The notes under the pieces are model-generated. The model was given only the letters and a program-made list of their open reading frames with translations. It did no database searches and was not told the origin of the DNA. The translations under genes and the position numbers were made by a program. From positions 26,957,666-27,021,665 of the forward strand of contig NC_092579.1 in the NCBI RefSeq assembly GCF_037975245.1: DNA of 64,000 bases, in the 5' to 3' direction. Of this stretch, positions 12,959 to 23,864 are shown piece by piece. The first letter of the stretch is position 1; the number at the start of each line of letters is the position of its first letter. The DNA comes from Apostichopus japonicus (taxonomy: Eukaryota; Echinodermata; Holothuroidea; Aspidochirotida; Stichopodidae).

Positions 12959-15660
12959 AGTTTCACTGGAGATGAGTTACAGATGCCTTTTCTTTGGTCA
13001 CACTGCTATGTACTTGAAATATGTTGAGTTTGCCACTTCTTTGTAGCAACAGAAAGAGTAATAACCTATGAAACATTCTGGATTAGAGAGAAAGAAAGTT
13101 AAATGTCTGGTGTCTGGTGTAACAATGCAATGAATTTGGGGCACCAAAATGAATTTTCTGTTGTTGTAACATCATCACAATAGGTCTGTGTTTGAGTCTT
13201 TGGGAAATTCCGTTCAATTTATAACATATTATTTCTCAACACTTGGCCTGCCACGTTTCATAAAGCAATTGGTTTCAGGCAATGGTTGCAAATGAAACTC
13301 TGTAACGAAGGCTGATATTCAACAGTTCTGGTTGAACCATACTGGCTGAAAAGCTATAGATCTATGTTGACCTACTTCATAGCACTTTCACAGACCCATT
13401 GTTACTGAACTCCAGTAGTGGAACTAGTGGATTGGGGTGATGGGAGGAGTGAGGAGTTGAACATGCGGAACATATAACAAGAACAATCTCAGCTTCAATT
13501 TATAGCTGCAGTTTTCCACAACATTAGGTTTATTTATCCTACTGTCCTGTTATAAGTCTTAAGAACTTAGAATGTAATTGTTACATGTCTCTTTATATCA
13601 AATTGCTGTTAAATTATCATGGATGGGGATGGGGAGGGGTTTAATGGATGGTTGGGGATGTTTTCCATTCTACTTTGTGGTTTAAACCTACTGTTGAGCT
13701 GTCTCTTTTCTGCTAGTCTTTGTAGTTCATTGTTTCGTTGTTTTTGACTACTGTGCATATCTTCAAGCCAATGCCGGTTTTCTGTGCACTTTCTTTCACC
13801 TCATGTATATATAATTTCTGTAATTACAATTTATGTTATGTTGAATCTGTTGTGTTTATACGTGAAGTGATAGACCAAATAAACAAAACAAAACAAAAAC
13901 AGACATACACCGCCCAATGACTTTCACCATAGGTTAAACTTATTGCTAGGGCTAGGCCTGGACAGTGCCATGATATTAAATCCAATGTTATTCATACTAT
14001 TTTCAAAATCACAAAAAAGTTAGACTACTCTATACCAATGGGCCTAAGTAATGATAGTTCTTCTTAATTGTAACAGACATTGAATAATGTTGTGGGGGAA
14101 GACCCTTGACCTTCTGAATCTGATGCCTAGCATTATGATTGTTAGTCTTTTATCAGATGTAAGTTACGTTCCCATTGTCTTAGACATTTACAACCCGTTG
14201 CCCAATATGTTGGTTACATGATAGTGTTATGGTACAACTATATCCTAACTTTAAAGTTTAGGCTAGTATTAATAGTTAAAGAAACTTAGAGACGAACTGC
14301 AATAGGAACTTCACTTGCCTTAACTCAGCGTATGAATCAGTTCCACGATGTTCCGTGAAAATCACCGAAAAGGATTGCTCTCATGGTCACACTTGGAATG
14401 AAAACGCCGATTGAGAGGTGATAATCCTATTTTAAAATGAAAAATCCAGTTATGACTTAACTTCACCTTGTGAAAAGCCTGTGAAATGAGTTTGTTTCAG
14501 TTTTCCGACGTTATTTCCGAGGTGCGGCAAATAAATTTTCATTGATTGACCAGAATGGAGGTAGAAATCTTCTGTACTAACTATACTAAGTAAATAAATT
14601 ACAAATCGGTGTGTTAGTACGGTGGTCATGTAAGTCCTTACGGCATACATAGCGTGATTGTGTTACAATGACATGATATATCGAGATTGTACAATCTGCA
14701 TGCACATATTATCCATCCCAGCATCAGCCGGGCACGGTGAACTCACAACCCTTTCAATAATTTGTGATGAAAAAAATGTTTCTGTCTACAAGCATTAATG
14801 AACTTTAGTCACAATCATGTTCATTTACTACTAGGGGGTGGGTGGGGGAGCCACCCCGTATACATGGGGAAGGGGTATGAGTGGCTTAGTATGATACCAG
14901 TGTTAACCCTGTTGTTGCCAGGTGCATTCACAAAATATTACCCCAAAAAAATGCAACTTAAAAAGCCATGAGTGTGTTGTTTGAGCTACATGCAGAAAAT
15001 GTTAATTTTTTGGTGGAACATTAAATGATTTCCGCCACCGTGGTGTCCCTTTAACAGTACACCAACTAAAGCATTAGAGATTTCAGAAAGCATTTAATGG
15101 TGACAACTAATTTGGCAACAATACTGGCCTGTTGTATCCAACAGAAATTATCGGATAACCTCCCTAGTGAGACAACAGAAGTTTTCTGTTGGAAGATTCA
15201 CACATATTAGAGATTAAATTTAAAATTGGCTGAGTGAGGAGCAATCATAAATACATCACAAAATGGCTCATTATTTGTTCGGAGTTCACGTTACATCGTA
15301 AATAAATAAATATCGCGATACACTAACAATGCATCTTAAAAAATATTATTAATTGTTGAGATGGTTTGTTACCCTCTACTTCTAAGTTCTATAAAATATA
15401 ATGTGACAGAAGTGTTCTTCAGATTTGTTTTCCTCCAAATGCCAAAATCATGGAATGGTTGGTGATAGAGCTTTACCTTTAACATAGTAACGCTATATCT
15501 CGTATGTCCTTTACGAACCACCGTATTTATCAAATGAAAATTAAATTTGATTAGTACTTCTGCGGCTAGTCGTGGTTGTCATCAGTACAGTGCATGCACA
15601 TGCGCCATTAATTCAGTTCGATGTCATGAAAGTAACATGGTACTGGACTTCTCTGTTAAC
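12959..15660. other. Upstream region of CCZ1; no gene seen
   Basis: The probable CCZ1 5' UTR and promoter lie here, but no transcription start can be fixed by eye. There is a short G-rich stretch near 13620-13650 and a GGGGGTGGGTGGGGG tract near 14834. The ORFs are short and unlike any protein I know. Confidence 0.35.
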
Positions 15661-15679
15661 ATTCGATCCGGGTGCTGGT

Positions 15680-15840
15680 GTATGGAACGCGAAAAGGTCA
15701 AACTTATTTCGTTGTATTAAATAAAGTTTGTTGTTGTCTAAACTAAAGTTGTTGCTGCTGTTTTACCACGTTGTTGCTTTAACTCACGTTACTTTCGTTG
15801 TCTAAACACACGTCGTGTCTAAACTTAGTTATTGCTATCG
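15680..15840 (+). repeat. Left arm of a long-distance inverted repeat
   Basis: This segment contains TATGGAACGCGAAAAGG, then repeated GTTGTCTAAAC and GTTGTTGCTGCT words. The reverse complement of 23090-23395 reproduces the same order. The two arms lie about 7.3 kb apart and enclose the hAT-like insertion at 17781-22918, so the outer element was probably only about 2.6 kb before that insertion. Confidence 0.65.
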
Positions 15841-15910
15841 GCGCTGTTCAAAATTGTTCAGAACTAGCTTTGTTTATAAAAAGATATATGTATTTTTATA
15901 TTAACATTCA

Positions 15911-16165
15911 AGCTGCGTCCATTTTATTTTTCGTATTCATATTTTAGGGGTTTTATCATTTTATTACTTCATTGTAAATCTATATTATTTTTTAAATTAT
16001 TCCTTCTTATATATATATTTTTTTTAATATTAATATTTTAGCTGCGTCAATTTTATTCTTCATATTCATATTTTAAGGGTTTTGTCATTTTGTTTTCATT
16101 GTAAAGCGCTCTTGAGCATGAAAAGAGAGCTAAATAAATTTGGTAAATAATAATAATAACAATAA
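15911..16165 (+). repeat. Probable LINE/SINE 3' end with duplicated AT-rich block and TAA tail
   Basis: Two copies of a block starting AGCTGCGTC (near 15911 and 16040) are followed by GTAAAGCGCTCTTGAGCATG, an AAATAAAT stretch and a short (TAA)n tail near 16146-16158. A GTAAAGCGCT...GAGCAT box before a (TAA)n tail is typical of 3' tails of CR1/L2-type LINEs and dependent SINEs. No RT sequence adjoins it. Confidence 0.55.
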
Positions 16166-17835
16166 CCGCGTAATGTAAACCAGAATGCAAAATGCATTGA
16201 GGTTTCGGTGACTTCATTTAACTAGAAAGTTCTGCTTGCTAGTATAAGCAGAACTAGCTGTTGCTATAGAAATGGCCTGAACCACCATTTTGATACAATA
16301 ACACTATGGCATGATAATCACAGGTCAGTCTACTATACGTGGCTATACACACATCCACCAAAAACAATAGGGCATTGGAGGTCCAAGTCCATTGGAGTCA
16401 CCAGACGCAAATTGTGGTAACCTTGTTTTATAAGCTACCGTATCTCCCACCGCCAGCCTATCAGATAACATGTGCGTTAGTACAACTCATACGAATAGGA
16501 GGCTGCACGGTAAACAACTTTTAAAATGTTATAGGCTATGCATATACGCTGTGAATGTCGGAAATCAAGTAAAACGAGTGTCGAGACAAAATGCCAGCAT
16601 AAAATACTGTACTTTAAATTGTTTTATTAAATGATGTCTGGATATGTTGTGAACGTCGGCAATGAACTAAAACGAGTGAAAGTAATATTACTAGACAAAT
16701 GTTTTCTTCAGGTTCGAACACCGATTGCGTTTATTATATGACCTATACTTTTATTAGTGTAGTTGTAAAGATGCGATCTTATCACTGCCTGTACTTTGTG
16801 AATGCTCTACACAATATATATGGCGGATGCCATCCAGTGCCCTAGTTCGCTGTTTACAGTGGCGGCCGTCCGACCTTCATTTCGCCTGCCCTGCCACTCT
16901 TTCCTCCTCGCCAACTCCGTATGTAGTACCTCCATGCTTTGACCTGCAGCGATTTCAACAGCAACCCCAACTCTTCAAATATGTAGTTTGCATATAGTGT
17001 GCATATCTCGCTAAATTCCACGCAATTTTATTAACTGAAAATTTGTGGAGAAAAGATCACATCACCGTATACCTACAACACATAGCCCAAGTCAAAACTC
17101 GAGTGTATCTTGGATGATTCATTTCTTGCATAACATGTTAGCGGTCTTTTTGGTCTAAAAATTCTTAACAATGCTGAGCGAGGTTTGTGTGTATTCCATT
17201 TACCCGACAATTATAGTATTTAAATAACTTTTTACGCAATTTCGATTAAGTATCTCAAACTTCAATGACTACTTTTCACGATGTATGGATACGTACAGTA
17301 GTTTATACACACGAATGTTGCACCAGAATCATGACTTGAAGCACGTGGCCAAAGGGACTGCCAAAATTTACGCAAGTTTGCAACGAAGAAATTACTGAGG
17401 TATGAATGCACATTTTACATTATCAACTCTCAATACGGAGTGAACAAAACATACTGTGATATGAAAAGTTCATTTCAGTATCAGAGATGTTGTGGTAGCT
17501 TCCCGCAAAATTCATAGATTGTCTCAACTCATATCTTTCTGTGATAAAACAATTATTCAAATTAGGCGTCCTCGGAGTTGTAACAACTACTATGCAAATA
17601 TCGTTGACAACGTGAATTTGCTCGACAAATCAGGTTTCTAACGATATCTACATTGCTGTTGCTACAAATCAGGACGTTAACGATTTTTTCCCTTTTCGCT
17701 TTCCATAGTTAAACCATCATACTTTGCGTTCATTGAGCACTGAAGATGCAAGCATGTTTGCAGACAATGGGTAAGGGACTCACTGGCGGACCCAGGGCCA
17801 TTGTTTGGGAGGGGCCAAAGTGGCATTAGAGTGAT

Positions 17836-18300
17836 ATGGGGAGGGGTCTAAGGGGAGGGGGTGACCCCCTCCCCTTTGGAAAATTTTCTATTTCTGAATG
17901 CCCTCAGATGCAATTTGGTGCGACAAAAGTGTACAATGGTGATGTTAATTTACTTCTAAAAAAAATGTTTCCCAGGTGTAATTTTCTAAAATATTTATAA
18001 AACAAAGTTGAGATCATCTTTCTCAAAAAATTTGATGTCTCATAGGTTATAAATTTCTTACAACCAGCCTGTAACTGCAAAATGGTGTTAAACTGTAAAT
18101 CCTCATGCTCATACATTTACATAGCTCCCAACTCTTGAGAAGGCAAATGCTGGTCCATGCCACGAATCGCCGTCCTGGGGGAGGGGTATAAGGGGAGGGG
18201 GTGTCCCCCTCCCCTTTTGAATTTTTTTTGGAATCCTGGTGATGCCTACATGTAAAATGGTGGCACTTAGAAAGGCTTTTGTCACCCAAAATTTTCTGAG
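17836..18300. repeat. Two diverged tandem copies carrying a G/C-rich hairpin
   Basis: GAGGGGTCTAAGGGGAGG (near 17842) and GAGGGGTATAAGGGGAGG (near 18181) each start a G-run/C-run hairpin. Each hairpin is followed by a similar stretch containing a GCAAxxTGGTG-like motif and a TTTTGTC-type word. The offset is about 340 bp. Confidence 0.55.
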
Positions 18301-18345
18301 AAATATGCATTTTTTTTGTGTGTAACATCAATAAATTGAATAGTA

Positions 18346-18478
18346 TACAAATAATGAATGGTTATGAGTGCAGTAGTGCAAATATTTCATGAGTTGAAAG
18401 ATGGAATGTTCCATTCAACGAGGCGCAGCCGAGTTGAATGGAACAAATCACCATTCATTATTTGTTTTATACAACACC
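18346..18478. repeat. Foldback segment with AATAATGAATGG arms
   Basis: ACAAATAATGAATGGT near 18347 is matched in inverse by ACCATTCATTATTTGT near 18450-18466. Between them TGTTCCATTCAAC and GTTGAATGGAACA form a second, inner stem around GAGGCGCAGCC. It abuts the left arm of the inner inverted repeat. Confidence 0.65.
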
Positions 18479-19082
18479 TTCAGATTTGAATATAATTGGA
18501 TGTAAAATGCACTCATGCAACAGATTGTTTTGAACAGACAGGTTTCTCTGCTCTCTTACCATTGAAAAAAGTGCTACCAAAAAAGTATAACGCATGGTTC
18601 TATCATCATAGCGTGCAATAGAGCGGATTTTGCATGCAATCGACGAGCAATTGACCAATCAAATCGTCCCCGTTCTGGCGTAGTGACGAATGTTCAAAAT
18701 GTGAGTTTTGAGAAAACGCGCTCTAAAGATTTTCATATTTTGACTTTAGTTTTTTACCGAAAGTTGTCAATATTTTAAATATAACAAATAGAACTTTGAG
18801 TTCTCATGTTTGTTGCTGAAATTTCTTACATAGTAGTAATTTTAGTGTAAACATTTTCGTCGTTATGTCATGTCATTTTCAGTTAATTTTAGACATTCGC
18901 CACACATTGATCACTGTGCTAGAACTAAATTTTGAGGTTTCGTCCTGTCACAGACTTGTATTCGTCACTTTTGTGTGTAGTAGCCATAGGGTACACCGTG
19001 AATGTTCACTGTCACATGGGGAGAGGAAGGGGGGGGGGGGGGTTACGTGGAATAACCTTACGATAGAAGAAAATAATCGAAG

Positions 19083-19545
19083 GGGTGGTACATTGGTCTT
19101 ATTAATTTTAAAAAGAATGTCCACGGTTTACTTTAATGTATAAAATAGACAAGGAATGGGTTATACGCAGGTATCAACATACGTGTTTTAGTATGTTTTT
19201 CTTGAGTGACATGGATGGAGTCGGATATGACGAGGGGAGGTGGTATATAGGGCAAGGAGAGCCGGCTGTTGAAATGGTGGTATATTGGTCTTATCAATTT
19301 AAAAAGAACGCCCACGTTTTGTTGCAATGTATAAAATAGACAAGGAATTTGTATGGGTTATGGGCGGATGTAAGTGTTTTAGTATGTGTTTCTTGGGTGA
19401 AATGTAGGGTGTCGGATAGAGAGATGTTGAGGTAGGGAGGGCAAGGAGAGCCGGCTGCTGAAAGGGTTATATATTGGTCCTATTTATTTTAAAGAACCCC
19501 CACCATTTTCTATAATGTATAAAATAGACAAGGTATATGATGAAA
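19083..19545. repeat. About 190-bp tandem repeat, 2.5 copies
   Basis: The words GGTGGTACATTGGTCTTAT, GGTGGTATATTGGTCTTAT and GGTTATATATTGGTCCTAT start three units near 19084, 19277 and 19463. TGTATAAAATAGACAAGG recurs in each. Confidence 0.8.
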
Positions 19546-19765
19546 TGTGAACACATGCAGTTGCAAAAATAATAGTTCCAGTGGCGTAATCTGTTAAGTC
19601 GGAACTCTTATAAAGCACACAGACTACGGAAAATTGTGTGCAATTCTTCATTTTCAAGTTAGTGTATTACGTGAAATGTCTCTGACGATAGTTTCTAAGT
19701 ATCCTTCAAACGCTTTGGGAAGCTATTCCACTATACTATCCCCTTAAACGGAATGTGAAATTTTA

Positions 19766-20047
19766 TTACGCTCACAGGCACATTCATAATAACCAACCCA
19801 ACAATTGTGCAATTGTTCAAGTGTTTCCAAGTTGTACTATAGTATGTTGTTCCTTCTTTTTATTTCCTTCCAGTATACATATAAAAAATTTCTTACGCTC
19901 ACAGGCACATTCATAATATCCAACCCAACCTCGTGTGAATCCTCAGATTTAAAGAAGGAAATAACTGTGCCATTGTTCAAGTGTTTCCAAGATGTACTGT
20001 AGTATGTTGTTCCTTCTTTTTATTTCCTTCCAGTATACATATAAAAA
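19766..20047. repeat. Two-copy tandem repeat
   Basis: TTACGCTCACAGGCACATTC occurs near 19767 and 19893. A shared tail with GTTCAAGTGTTTCCAAG and CCTTCCAGTATACATATAAA follows in each copy. The second copy has an extra block of about 40 bp. Confidence 0.8.
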
Positions 20048-20889
20048 TTATAGAGAGGAGTCATATAACACCTCAACAAGAAGAATAACTCATATAAAAG
20101 GTTTTTTTTAAGATGATAGGATACCAAACAGTCCAAGAATAACTAATATAAAAAGGGAGAAAATGTCAAGATGATAGGATATCATATAAAATACATCTAC
20201 TAATACAAAAGTTATTACATAAAACGATATAACAAACAAACTATAACAAACATTCTAAGTGCTCGAATGGAATGTATAAAGCAGCACGGTAAATAAATGA
20301 GTTGCTGTAAACTTGCGTTCGGTATTTTGTGTGGATTTCTTAGATTTCTGCTGGATTTGTGCAGGAGAGTTTTCAGTACAGTATACAAAGGGTTATTCTG
20401 ATCACTGTAAATCTTATTAGCCATTCTTGTAAACTCAGGTCTTGCAGCAGCATTTACTTTTTCTAAAAGTATATTGTATTCTAAATTAATATAGATGATG
20501 TGTATTTAAGAAACTTCATTCTTCTTTTCTTTGCTTTTTTTTTGCAATATAAAATGGTACCAGGCAGGCACTGTATAGATCACATGTGCCAGGGTAGAAT
20601 AATAGTATTGAAAACATTTTCTTTAGCATTTTGGTTAAAGAAAGACACAACGTAAGCCACACTAGGTACTATATAATATACTTTTTTAATACCTTAATGT
20701 TTTGCAAGAAAAGGTCAAACTGTCGTCACTGTATACTCCCAGTACTCAGTTTTGGAGGTTCTAGCCACATCAGATCCCTCAATAATAATAATAATAATAC
20801 GTTGCGACCTTGATAGAATGAGACCTTCATGTTTTATGGTTTATTTTCAAAAACAAATTTCCCTTATTTTTTTTATTTTTTTTGGGGGG

Positions 20890-21290
20890 GGGGGGAGTTA
20901 CGCAATAAAGTCTTGCGGTCACATGTTGGAACTATGTCATTTACAGAACACTGAAAATTTCATTGGTCAGTTTCAACAGAGCTCTTATGAATTGTACATG
21001 ATACAGCAGTATCATCTGCATATTTTGTATATAGAAATGTGTGAGTTTGACCTAATTTCATCAGTATATATAGTAAATAATGTAGCATATAATGGACCCC
21101 CCCTCCCACCCCAAGGCACACCAACCTTTATTTCCAATATTTCCGATAACCCTTTATCCAACCTTACTTGTCTGGGCCATCCTTGAAGAAATTGTGTCAG
21201 CCAATGAATAAGCCATGTTTCTTTGATAAATCGTAAAAGATCCTTCATTAATTGAAGCATTTGGCAAGACAGTATTAAAGGTTGCTATAC
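20890..21290 (-). pseudogene. Degraded non-LTR reverse transcriptase fragment
   Basis: On the minus strand an open stretch reads from LIHWLTQFLQGWPRQVRLDK through IKVGVPWGG to ATLFTIYTDEIRSN. This fits RT motifs before and including the GVPQG...LF.IY.ND region of LINE polymerases. The YADD active-site motif is present in a different frame (KYADDTAV, plus positions about 21003-21026), so at least one frameshift separates the two motifs. The normal GVPQGS is changed to GVPWGG. Only this RT core is recognisable. It is a dead LINE remnant whose clade I cannot assign. Confidence 0.78.
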
Positions 21291-21547
21291 AGATTTTCTA
21301 GTAATTCGGTCTAAACGCCCCCCCCCCCCCCTCCTCGTCCTTTGTAGCAAAGTAACTACTTAAGTATAAACTATGCTAGTACCTTCCAAAGTTTCATGTA
21401 AAAGTATGTGACCTTCAATTATGTAACTAGGTATTACTTAGCTAGAAAAAAGTAGTTTTAAGTTAGGCTAGAGTAATGCTCGTGATGAGCAAAGCCGCCA
21501 ACAGCTAAGAGAAACCGAACTTCTTTAGGGAGATGTTACATTTGTAA

Positions 21548-21965
21548 CGATTTGTATCTCGGCAAAACGTCAATTTTCAGATTGTTCTCATTTTGACGAG
21601 TTGTCGTATCTCAACAAAACGTCAATTTTCAGATTTTTTTTCATTTTGGCGACTTGTTATATTTCGGCTAAACGTTAACATTCAGATTTTATTCATTTTG
21701 ACGACTTGTTGTATCTCAGCAAAACGTCAATTTTCAATATTTTGTCATTTTGACGACATGCTGTATCTCGGCAAAACGTCAATTTTCAGATTTTTGTCAG
21801 TTTGACGACTTGTTGTATCTCGGCAATACGTTGAGATTCAAATTTTTGTCATTTTGACGACTTGTTGTATCTCGGCAAATTTAATAATTTTGTCGTTTTG
21901 ACGAGTTGTTAAACTCGGCAAAACGTCTTTTTTCGAATTTTGTCATTTTGACGAGTTTGTATCTC
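21548..21965. repeat. About 60-bp degenerate tandem repeat, about 7 copies
   Basis: The unit reads roughly TTGTATCTCGGCAAAACGTC, then AATTTTCAGATTTT, then GTCATTTTGACGAC. Copies vary by substitution and short indels, and the last copies are truncated. Confidence 0.85.
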
Positions 21966-23089
21966 TTTCATCACCATGTCCCTTCTACGCTTCCGTAGTA
22001 TATGAATACTGTATTAATCAATTAACTGACGAGGTGAACTAATAAAGATATTACCTTCCCATAATCCTGGGTGTTTTCAAATGGCAGTTAGTTGGTTCTC
22101 AAATCAGTATGGCATGGTTGTTATGTTCAGCTTGTTCCAAAGGGTAATATTCGTCGATATGCAAAAATGCATGGACCTTAGACAAATAGTGTTACTGAGA
22201 GGTTGTAATGATGACTAAAGTATTCGTCAGTATGTAAAAACGAGAGTGGGTCTTAGGTGGACATTCGTCAAAAATGAGTCAGAAAAAACGAAAAAAATAG
22301 ACAGTTTTAAAACTTCTAACCCGGCTCAACCGATTCTTCACCCTCGAAGTAGGTAAGAACAATATTTAACTCAATTTCGCCAAAAGTGCACGTTCGCCAC
22401 TACGCGAAAACGGGGACGAAATGGCCGGAATATAATTAGGTGTTGTATAATAGGTGATAATTCATTCTTTCCCGTGGCATGAAAATGTTCGCTGCTCGCC
22501 CCAATGAAAAGAAATATAGGCTAATTTGAGGTTCAAATGATGCTGTAAAGGAGGTTTTATACTCTATTATGCTAAATGCTAAAGAAATGATGGTTGCTAA
22601 GTCAAGATTTGATGCAAATTTTTTTATGTATACTTGACAATTACAATGCGGTTTTTTCGGACGCTTGTGAGGGTCAACGGGTTTGGGTGTTAGAATGCGG
22701 GTCTAATTCCCGCGAATTGCGGGTCAGTTGGGAGCTCTGCATTTAATTTTAAACCAGAAAACGAAAAGGTTTAGACTAGTCTACCACTGCTATTCCTCTC
22801 GATTTTTTCAATTTCCAATGATATGATTTAACGGATGTTCGGAAACACTTTTTGGCTCACCTTTGGGGGGGGGGGGGGGGGCATGGCCCCCCTTGGCCCC
22901 CCCTTGGATCCGCCAGTGAAGGGACTACGACTATTAGCCAAACAAATCTCGGGAAATTTGAGAAAACATCATTGTCTGTATTTAGCATGAAAATCACTGT
23001 AATAGACATGTTGTTAGTTCTGCACGGAAGCAACTTGCGGTTGGTTGTTATAATTTTTTGAAAAGAAAGAATGATGTTCGTTCACAATG

Positions 23090-23395
23090 TGTAACAACAA
23101 CGGAACATTAGATATATAGCAACGAAAGTGTAGACATCAACGTGAATTTAGACATCAACCGTAAGTTTAGAAATCAACGTGAGTTTAGACCTTAAGGCGC
23201 GGTTAGTCATCAACGTGACTTTAGAGTTTAGACATCAACGTAAGTTTAGACATCAACGAACAACAGCAACATGGTAAAATAGCAGCAACAACTTTAGTTT
23301 AGACAGCAACAAACTTAGTTTAGACCATAATATTATTTCTATGGTTAAGACCGAACGAAATAAGGTTGCCCTTTTCGCGTTCCATACTGGTGATC
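23090..23395 (-). repeat. Right arm of the long-distance inverted repeat
   Basis: The arm reads TTTAGACATCAACGT in several tandem variants, then AGCAGCAACAACTTTAG and CCCTTTTCGCGTTCCATA. It is the inverted counterpart of 15680-15840 but longer, because the TTTAGACATCAACG word is repeated more times. Confidence 0.65.
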
Positions 23396-23629
23396 ATACA
23401 TCCAACAAAAGCCGTCTGCTCACTTTGCGCGGAATATCTCTATGCAACTTTACTTTAGTTTCCGCTCTGCTTCAAGTTCAAGTTCAAAGTTGTGAAAGGA
23501 AGGCCACGGAATATCTGTCCTAGCCTGCATGCATTGAAAGTAGCAGTGAACGTATCTTGAGCAGTACAGGTGGTTGTCCTTCCAACCTTATGATTATATT
23601 TTGATCTGAGAAGTAAGAATACTTAGGCC

Positions 23630-23830
23630 TAAAGGCAGTTATGCTACTTGTTAGACCTACAGGCAATAGGCTAGCACGTAACTTTGCAAGTTATGCTTAA
23701 ACTAGGCCTAGGCCTAGCCTAGTTCAACTTTAAAGTTGCCAAACGGAACTTGCCTAGGCCTAGTAAAATAACTTAAGTTAGGCTAGGACAAGGCTAGGAA
23801 AATTCCTGAAATAGGCTAGGTTGCAATATC
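23630..23830. repeat. TAGGCC/TAGCCT-rich cluster
   Basis: Short overlapping words TAGGCCTA, GGCCTAGCCTA and TTAGGCTAGG are reiterated without a fixed period. A similar cluster occurs at 39040-39600. The function is unknown. Confidence 0.5.
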
Positions 23831-23864
23831 TAGCGACTATCTAACTGTAAATGTGTAATATAGG

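Larger units (their letters stand above)
18455..22475. repeat. Inverted-repeat-bounded segment nested in the hAT-like element
   Basis: The left arm has ATACAACACCT, an ATATAATT word and later TCGTCCCCGTTCTGGCGTAG (near 18663). The right arm (22370-22475), read in reverse, has ATACAACACCT, AATTATATTCC and TCGTCCCCGTTTTCGCGTAG. The left arm carries an extra block of about 170 bp. This looks like a second element nested inside 17781-22918, but I could not fix its TSD. Confidence 0.55.
17781..22918. mobile_element. hAT-like insertion with perfect 8-bp TSD
   Basis: The left end reads CACTGGCGGACCCAGGG; the right end, read inward, is CACTGGCGGATCCAAGGG. AAGGGACT occurs immediately outside both ends (17773-17780 and 22919-22926), a perfect 8-bp target-site duplication as expected for hAT. 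Length is 5138 bp. No intact transposase is visible. The interior has been filled by other repeats: an internal inverted-repeat pair, a degraded non-LTR RT, and tandem arrays near 19.1-19.5, 19.8-20.0 and 21.5-22.0 kb. A hairpin of AAGGGGAGGGGG/CCCCCTCCCCTT type occurs twice near the left end. Confidence 0.85.

Noticed and set aside
16856-16880. CAGTGGCGGCCGTCC as another hAT terminus
   Set aside because: No matching inverted end or flanking duplication found.
20890-21290. Functional LINE
   Set aside because: Frameshift before YADD, altered GVPQG motif, and no endonuclease or rest of the RT.
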